This document shows, piece after piece, positions 57,445-64,000 of a stretch of 64,000 bases of DNA (positions are counted from its first letter, which is position 1; each line of letters opens with the position of its first letter). Source of the stretch: Morella rubra (taxonomy: Eukaryota; Streptophyta; Magnoliopsida; Fagales; Myricaceae); NCBI GenBank assembly GCA_003952965.2, contig CM025849.1:19208843-19272842 (forward strand), written 5' to 3'. The translations under genes were made by a program, and so were the position numbers. The notes under the pieces are model-generated. The model saw only the letters and a list, made by a program, of their open reading frames with translations, made no database searches and had not been told where the DNA came from.

Positions 57445-58587
57445 GTTGAGGTGGTTATGAAGGTTGACTGGGGTTATGATTTAGGCCGACCATATATTAG
57501 CCCATCATATATTAAATTGTACTATAATCAAATCACTGGTTTGATTCCCCTAGAAATAAGGATGCTAAGGAATTTGGTATATCTGGACTTAGATCGTAAA
57601 AGGTTTGTTGGTCCAATTCCATCAACCATAGGTAGTCTAACAAAGTTGGAATATAAGTCACTTGCATCGAACCAAATCAATGGTTCTATTCCATCTACCC
57701 TGAGTCATCTAACAATCAATGGTTCTATTCCATCTACCCTGAGTCATCTAACAATTTTGCAATTTTGTCCTTGGGTTGGAACAAAATTAATGGTTCCATC
57801 CCATAGAAATGGAGAAATTTAAGAATCTGAGGATTATGTAGCTTCAATCTGACAATATCATTGGTCCAATCCCTGCTCATTTAGCCAATTGTGATGGATT
57901 GGAGTAATTGCTATTGGCTCACAACAACTTAACTGGAAGCATTCCCTATCACATTCGTGATTTTTATTGGCTACAAAGTATGAACCTTAGTCACAATTTC
58001 ATCAGTGGAGAAATACCACAAGAACTTGGGCACCTAGGCCTTTGTTGCCCTTCGATCTCAACTACAATAATCTAAAAGGAAGCATTCCCTCTTTCCTCAT
58101 TTCTATAAAGAAGGTCAACTTGTCCTACAATTCTGTGTAGGGTCCAATTTGAAGTGGCTCTGATCCATGCAATTATACATTAATTTTGATTGACAACAAG
58201 GATTTATGTTGTGACTTCAAAGGTTTTCCCCTTTGCCATGCATAATCGATAGCCAAGAAGATACAAATTGTCATTCCGGTCACCCTTATTCTTGGATTCC
58301 TAGCTCTTGGCAGTTTGCTACTTTCTCGACTCTTAGTAAAAACAACTCAATCTAAGTCCAGAGAAATGAAGGATGGAAACATGTTCTCTGTCTGGAATTA
58401 TGATGGAAAGATTGGATTTGAAGACATAAGTAAAGCAACCGAGGATGTTGACATTAGGTCATGTATTGGAACTAGGGGTTACAATAGCGTTTACAAAGTA
58501 GAACTACCTTGTGGAAGAGTTGTTGCCTTGAAAAAACTTCATCAAGTAGAAGCTAAGAATGTAATCAATGGGTCCATTCCCTGAGAA
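57445..58587 (+). pseudogene. LRR receptor-like kinase fragment A (MIK2-like)
   Basis: Leucine-rich repeats of the receptor-kinase type are visible (LYYNQITGLIPLEIRMLRNL, DLDRKRFVGPIPSTIGSL, SLASNQINGSIPSTL), with a 39-bp tandem duplication of the INGSIPSTLSHLT unit (about 57676-57753). After stops and frameshifts come a transmembrane-like stretch (VIPVTLILGFLALGSLLL, about 58270-58325), a juxtamembrane region and the start of the kinase: IGTRGYNSVYKVELPCG (glycine loop) and VVALKKLHQVEAKN (Lys of the VAIK motif). It then jumps straight into LRR sequence at about 58562. Membrane peptide-receptor role is known for the family; this copy is dead. Confidence 0.8.
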
Positions 58588-60856
58588 ATAGGGATGTTAA
58601 AGAATCTAGACACTCACCACCTAGAAGAAAATAAGCTCATTGGTCCAATTCCTTCGACTTTGGGCAATTTATCTAATTTGAATAATTTGTTCCTTGATAG
58701 TAATCTAATCAATGGGTCCATTCCCCAAGAAATAGGGATGCTAAAGAATCTACTCTATTTGAATCTAAGTAACAACAAGCTCATTGGTCCAATCCCTTCC
58801 TTTCTTGGTAATTTAACTAATTGACATATTTGTCCCTTAGTTGGAATCAAATCAATGGTTAAATCCCCAATTCTTTCCACTATTTGCACAGGCTAGCTAC
58901 TTTGGACCTTAGTCTTAACTTTTTTATGAGTGGAGAAATGCCTGTGGACATTCTGAGCGCAAACAATTTATATGTCTTGGATCTCAGCTACAATAATTTT
59001 AGTGGGACCATTCCTTTTTCTCTTAGCTACATACCATATCTCAACTTGTCTTACAATTCCCTAAAGGGCCCAATTCCTCGGGCTTTTCTTTATTATCCAT
59101 CCAATTCATTCATTGGAACAAGGATTTATGCAGTGACTCAATGGGTTTCACTCCATGCTTTCAAACGTCGATGATATTCAGACCGCAGTTGAGAGGAACA
59201 TTAGAGGATGAGGAACTTGTTCTCCATATGGAATTATGATGGTAATATTGCATATGAAGACATCATTGAGGCAACTGAGGATTTTGACATTAGGTATTGT
59301 ATTGGAACCGGGGGCTATGAAAGTGTTTACAAAGCAGAACTGCCTTGTGGCTGACTGGTTGCCTTGAAGAAACTTCATCAAATAGAAGTTGAGAACTCAA
59401 ATTTTTTCAATAGTTTCAAGAATGAGGTAAAGATATTAACAGAGATTAGACACCAAAACATTATAAAGCTTTACGGGTTCTGTTTACATAGACGATGCAT
59501 GTTTTTGTTTATGAATACATGGAAAGAGGAAGCCTATTTTGTGTACTAAGCAATAATGTTGAAGTTGTGGAACTGGATTGGAGCAAGAGGGTCAACATCA
59601 TAACAGTCATAGAACATGCATTATCTTACATGCATCATGAATGCATCCTAGCAATTGTTCATCGAGATATATCAAGCAACAATATTCTCTTAGACTCTAA
59701 ATGGAAGGCTTTTGTCACTGAATTTGGCACTGCTAAACTCCATGATCCTGATTCCTCCAATCGAACTTTACTTGCCCGAACTTATGGCTATATTGCCCTG
59801 GGTAGATTTTTTTTTTTCCTTTTTCCATAATTTTCTTCTTCTTTACTTTTTCCTATCTATTGTATTTTTGCATACTATTCTGCATGTTGGGCTAGTGACT
59901 TTCCAAAAGTAGGTGATCTTGTAGAATGATTAGTTTATCGTAGCAATTAATTTCAATCACTATTTTTTTGAAATTTTCTTCCAATGATAAGTTTTGAATA
60001 GTTCTTGATCAAGATTAATTAAAGGAATAAATATATTTTTCACCCCTGAACTGAACTTTAGGGGGTCATACGCATTGCACCTTGTTGTTACATCCAAGTT
60101 GGCAAAAGATTGGAAGGTAGAGTGAAGTGTGCTAGACCTTCCAAAGTTCATGGGTGAAATGTCTCAAAATTCAAAGTTTGAGGTGTAATGTGCTGGACCC
60201 CCCCTCCCCCCAAAGTTAAGGCGTGAAAATGTATTTATCCCTTAATTAAAAAAAAAAAAATAAAGAACTTATAGTTCATTAGATAGTTGTGTCATCTTGT
60301 TCTTTTTATCTCTCTACAGAGTTGGCCTATACTATGAAGGTTATTGCAGAGATGGCGGTGTAAATATTGATGGGAAGGCATCTAACTGAACTCCTAACTT
60401 TTTTTCATCATCATCGTTATCTCAAAACGTGATGCTACATGAAATACTTGATAAACACCTTCCACTTCCTTCTCGTTGGAATGTACATGATATTTTTCCC
60501 TTGTTGCTGCAATGGCATTTGCATGCCTACGTGCCAAACCAAAGTCTCGGCCGACAATGAAAAGCATCTCACAAGAATTTCTTGCTCACAAGATGCCAAT
60601 AGCTAACCCCTTAGATGTGATCAAGAAGCCAAAATCCAACCCCTTAGATACGATTTCCCTTTGGCAGCTGGTGAACCAAGAAATGGATATGGTTGGATCA
60701 GTAAGTAAACTCCATCATGAAGAGATTGCATGCTTGCTTTTAGGTCTTCTGCATGTGGTGGTGTGTACACAAACAATTGTATTGTACCTCATGAGAATTA
60801 TGTTGTTCTGTTTGTTTTTTCATCCCAAAAGAGATGTTAGAACTTGTAGCCAATGA
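58588..60856 (+). pseudogene. LRR receptor-like kinase fragment B, kinase with one intron
   Basis: LRRs (GPIPSTLGNLSNLNNLFLDS, INGSIPQEIGMLKNLLYLNL) are followed by the last repeats (DLSYNNFSGTIPFSLS). The transmembrane segment is missing or degraded. The kinase follows: IGTGGYESVYKAELPCG, a stop, VALKKLHQIE, HRDISSNNILLD, TEFGTAKL (EFG instead of DFG) and YGYIAL. An intron at 59802-60319 joins in frame to ELAYTM, giving ALE instead of APE. A stop at 60361-60363 and a missing SFGVV segment follow; the C-terminus (ACLRAKPKSRPTMKSISQEF) is open at 60512-60856. It is most like MIK2-type LRR kinases. Confidence 0.85.
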
Positions 60857-61550
60857 ACATGTTTGTGTGTGCATGTATGTCTGAGTCTTTGCCCATAGAC
60901 TGAGCTGCGCCGTCACATACGAGCAACCAGCGTGAGCTACCTCAATGTAGTTTTATCCAAGAACTTTGCCCTCATTCAATACAACCTGCCTTCTCTATAC
61001 ACTGGGACTTGTCAAATCCTTCCGTAGTAGCTAACCTGGAAGCCCTATCTCCTCTGTTTGAGTGCGCAGAAAATTTCATGGAAATAGAAACACAATTCGT
61101 CTTTGTTACACTCATTTTAATAAAAAAATCGTAGGAAAACTAAGCAGCACGAACGGATTACGAGAACGAGAACGATATAAGGATTATGACTTATTTCCCT
61201 CATCTAGAGGCAGAGCATCTGGTCAATGTCCTCTGTTGCGACTAGAAGGCCTGCTCATCGTTGTACTAACCTATCAAGTGGCTGTCTTATTAGCACCATT
61301 TCGAGCATAATTGGAATCCGTAAAAGGGTTATTAAATGTGTAATTTAAGATTTATACTACTAAATATCATTTGGAATTGATTCGACTTTGTATCTGAGAG
61401 AGGCAAAAATATAAGTATGAGATTACTTTAACTTTGTTAGTTTATGGAGCTGTTCTGGCCCCGTCGCTTAATTTATAACTTGTTGGTCCCATGCAGTCAT
61501 TTTTAATGGTGTCTGGTAAAAGCTTTGCTTGCGGAACTTAACTTTTGGAT
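60857..61550. other. 3' flank of kinase pseudogene, no gene
   Basis: An 82-codon ORF (61062-61310) has no recognisable domain. The rest is AT-rich. Confidence 0.4.
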
Positions 61551-62378
61551 CCCGAGAATCTCTCGATAATCTTTAGTCTTGTTACTCACAATCTTGAGAT
61601 TCCATAGCGTGCTCACATATCTTATTTCTCTGAATCTAGGGCTATCTTATATGAAACCCTAGCTGTGGCGTGGGATCGTTAGGGATCTCAGACTCGGCCG
61701 TAGGATCACATGAAAAACTTTTTTTTTCCATTAACTCCCTTATATTCTTTTATTCCGAATTTTGGGCTTCTACTAATTGTAATCATGTCCATCAACATAT
61801 TACAATTCACCCCCGAGAATTTGAGATTGATTTGTGAAATCCCTTTTTGCTAACAATTATTAATTATTTATTCCTTCCACCATCTATATTCCATATGAGC
61901 CAATAGGATTAGAATAATATCACTGATTAAATCCCTAGCTCATATAATTCTTTAATTCCAATCTGTAACTCGTTGAACTCCCAAATTATTTTTCAAAAAT
62001 AATTTATTAATTACACTGGCCAGTAATTTTCCAGAGTTCAACCCCATACAAATTTAATGAATATACTATCTCGTTAAGAGACTGGTGGATTCTTTATTGA
62101 GCATTTATACAAAACTATTTATTATATACAAGACCCAACTTTGTCTGGAATATTTGACCTATAAAGATCATCACCAAATGACTCTGTCAAAGCACAAGCA
62201 TACAACAAAAAATTCCATATAAACCTCTTCAGGTCTTAAGGATACTATAAGTTGATTGTGCCGAATATCATTCTCACCCTTGGTGATTACTTCTAGAAGA
62301 TATTCATATTTGATCCCGTTCAATGCATGTACTCTTACAGTGCATCCACTCGTTTGCTTAAGGTCACCACCTCAATGA
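61551..62378. repeat. Dispersed LTR-like repeat, copy 2
   Basis: Same orientation and block order as 53826-54790. It breaks off at about 62378, where the next repeat starts. Confidence 0.65.
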
Positions 62379-64000
62379 ACACCTCTGAATAATAACCCAA
62401 GAGGGGGGGGGGTGAATTAGGTTTATCAAAAACGTCTTCCCTTTTTAATAAAAATGCAGATTTGGAAAATATACTATTTCTACAAATACAAGAGCAGATC
62501 TGAATATGCTTAATGCTTCTTAATAAGAAGAACAAAAAATCATAAAGCATAAATCTCCACAAGTATGAATATGTACTGAAACATAAGAGAGATAGAGTTA
62601 GAGAGATGATACCGTAATTTTAGGTGGTTCGGTCAACACTTGCTTACGTCCACCCCCAAGGCTATTGACTTCCTTGGGCTTCCTTCACTATTCTCCAAAT
62701 AGCAATACACCTTAGCTTCCCGGGTGCTAAAGAACCTTTACAAAGCGTTTTTCGAGCTCACGCTTCAACTCTCTCACAAAACCCAAAACCCAAGGGATTT
62801 CTTATACCCTCACAAGTAGGACCAAGTATTTACCCAACACTCCTAACAAATCCCAAAACCCAATGGATTTCTTCTACCCTCACGAGTAGGACAAGTGTTC
62901 ACCCAACACTAAAGTGTTTTACAAATAATGGGTACAATAAGGAATGGCTCTCTAAGCCGAATATGCAAGTGGAAAGCTCACAACTTGTGGAATGGCTCTC
63001 TAAGCTGAATTAGCAAATGAAAAGCTCAATAAAGTGCAAGAAGACAAGATTCTTGAATGAAACCTAAAATTTGGAAAGTAGGAGCATAAGCTTTCTTGAT
63101 AGGTGCAGTCTTCCCTCTTCTTCAATTGTGGAATGGCTCTCTAAGCTGAATCAGCAAATGAAAAGCTCAATAGGTGCAAGAGGACAGATTCTTGAATGAA
63201 ACCTAAAGTTTGGAAAGTAGGAGCACAAGCTTTCTTGATAGGTGCAGTCTTCCCTCTTCTTCAAAGCACTTTCTCTCTCTAGAAGTTAGGGCACGATTGA
63301 TTGCAAGTGTGCTGTGTCTTCTTCAAGAAACTTCTCTCTCTTTGGAGGCTAGATCGTCAAGGATAAGCACGAGAAGAAGATTTAACAATGGGAGCTTTGA
63401 TCTTGGAAGAATCAACAAATGAAATCTTTGGATCTTGCTTTCTCTCTCTATCGGAAGTAGATTTTGAATAATGATGCAAGTCCTTGTTTCTCTCTCTATC
63501 TCATTCTATATATAGTCCTCTAGACTTCAAGGGTCTTCTTGTAAAGTTTGAGTACCGTTGGAGGTCATTTAAGACCATTTGGAATACTTTTTGGATGAGT
63601 TGACGTCATTCCAGGATTTCTGCAAATTCGCACTATGTGTCGACACATTGATGGTATGTGCTGACACATTAAAACTTGGCCTTGGAAACATGCTCTTGGG
63701 TGTTGTGCAATGTGTCGACACTTGTATTTAATGTGTCGACACTTGTCTTCAATGTGTCGACACTTGTCTTTTGGCATGTCTGGATGTAAGTGCAATGTGT
63801 CGACACATATAACTGCTAGAGAGAAAAATCAGCAACTTAAAAGTGTCCATCCATTCCAACACTTCTTTAAACACCTACAATATGAAAAATTGATCTTATC
63901 AACTTATGTAATGGTGTTCAAGTACACTTAGAAATATTTTAGAGAGATAACCAATATTTGAAATAAATCCTTTAGAAAAGTGGATTGACAATTAAAATTC
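62379..64000. repeat. Unclassified interspersed repeat, copy 3, running out of the window
   Basis: It starts with CCCAAGAGGGGGGGGGGTGA and AATTAGG at about 62398, then TTTAGGTGGTTCGGTCAACA and CTTACGTCCACCCCCAAGG. It includes a ~65-bp repeat with CCCAAAACCCAA.GGATTTC (62780-62910) and a 141-bp tandem duplication (62988-63128 and 63129-63268, GGAATGGCTCTCTAAGC start), with a third partial unit at 62941. It then carries a TGTCGACA array. No coding region. It interrupts copy 2 of the dispersed repeat. Confidence 0.65.
63634..63810. repeat. Array of TGTCGACA palindromes
   Basis: Five perfect TGTCGACA octamers occur within ATGTGTCGACAC, the last three or so at 20-bp spacing, plus one variant TGCTGACA near 63659. 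The same place in copy 2 of this repeat family carries CGCTCGAGCG palindromes instead. Confidence 0.9.

Noticed and set aside
63565..63795. Minus-strand ORF with CRHI repeats
   Set aside because: A translation of the TGTCGACA array, not a protein.
1..64000. tRNA, rRNA or CRISPR features
   Set aside because: No cloverleaf with intact A and B boxes, no rRNA-like stretch and no regularly spaced identical repeats with unique spacers were seen; the palindrome arrays have diverged units and do not fit CRISPR.

Overview
This window is plant nuclear DNA, most likely from an angiosperm. It holds an intron-containing DNA-glycosylase gene, plant-type LINE, MULE, CACTA and LTR elements, a decayed caulimovirus insertion and a plant LRR receptor-kinase pseudogene. 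The species cannot be named from the sequence. A run of exactly 1,000 N (50405-51404) shows it is a scaffolded draft assembly.

Layout. 1-4171: the 3' part of a long LTR and an unclassified repeat. 4172-9895: a MULE-like element with long terminal inverted repeats (TIRs) and a perfect 9-bp target-site duplication (TSD); it encloses a degenerate endogenous pararetrovirus. 9896-18830: an MBD4-like HhH-GPD DNA glycosylase gene, the only clear host gene. It has a 5.8-kb intron that appears to be GC-AG, and tandem duplications and frameshifts in its first coding exon. 19440-19968: a LINE RNase H tail. 23970-26018: a second MULE-like element carrying a GRF zinc-finger ORF. 27335-53561: one L1-type LINE cut into pieces by later insertions. 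53658-64000: two copies of a dispersed repeat on either side of a chimeric LRR receptor-kinase pseudogene, then another copy of the unclassified repeat.

The nested LINE is the main structure. Its 5' end (27335) and 3' end (53561) are joined by a 12-bp TSD, AAAGCGTCCTCC, and it sits in a repeat whose uninterrupted relative is at 55826. Its ORF1 is split by a MULE (28036-33843, 9-bp TSD GTTGGAAAG), which itself contains a CACTA element (28975-31183, TSD ACA). ORF1 is split again by a 2.43-kb solo LTR (34034-36464, TSD GTTGG). ORF2 is split by a TTA-flanked MITE (40185-40373), a second MITE-like insert and a solo LTR (40690-48852, TSD TAAGT). That LTR hosts another LTR, which hosts a further repeat. 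Removing the first two inserts brings the ORF1 reading frame back in register, which is strong internal support for the calls.

The most novel signal is in the LTRs. Three diverged copies each end a short reading frame with a proline-rich stretch, then IIDLT, then acidic residues and a stop. The codon differences within IIDLT are all synonymous. This looks like a SUMO-interacting motif kept in an LTR-encoded peptide. Also notable are two related arrays of GGAATTTCC-type palindromes in and beside the CACTA element, paired palindromic minisatellites in the unclassified repeat, and two mosaic 2.25-kb copies abutting the N gap.
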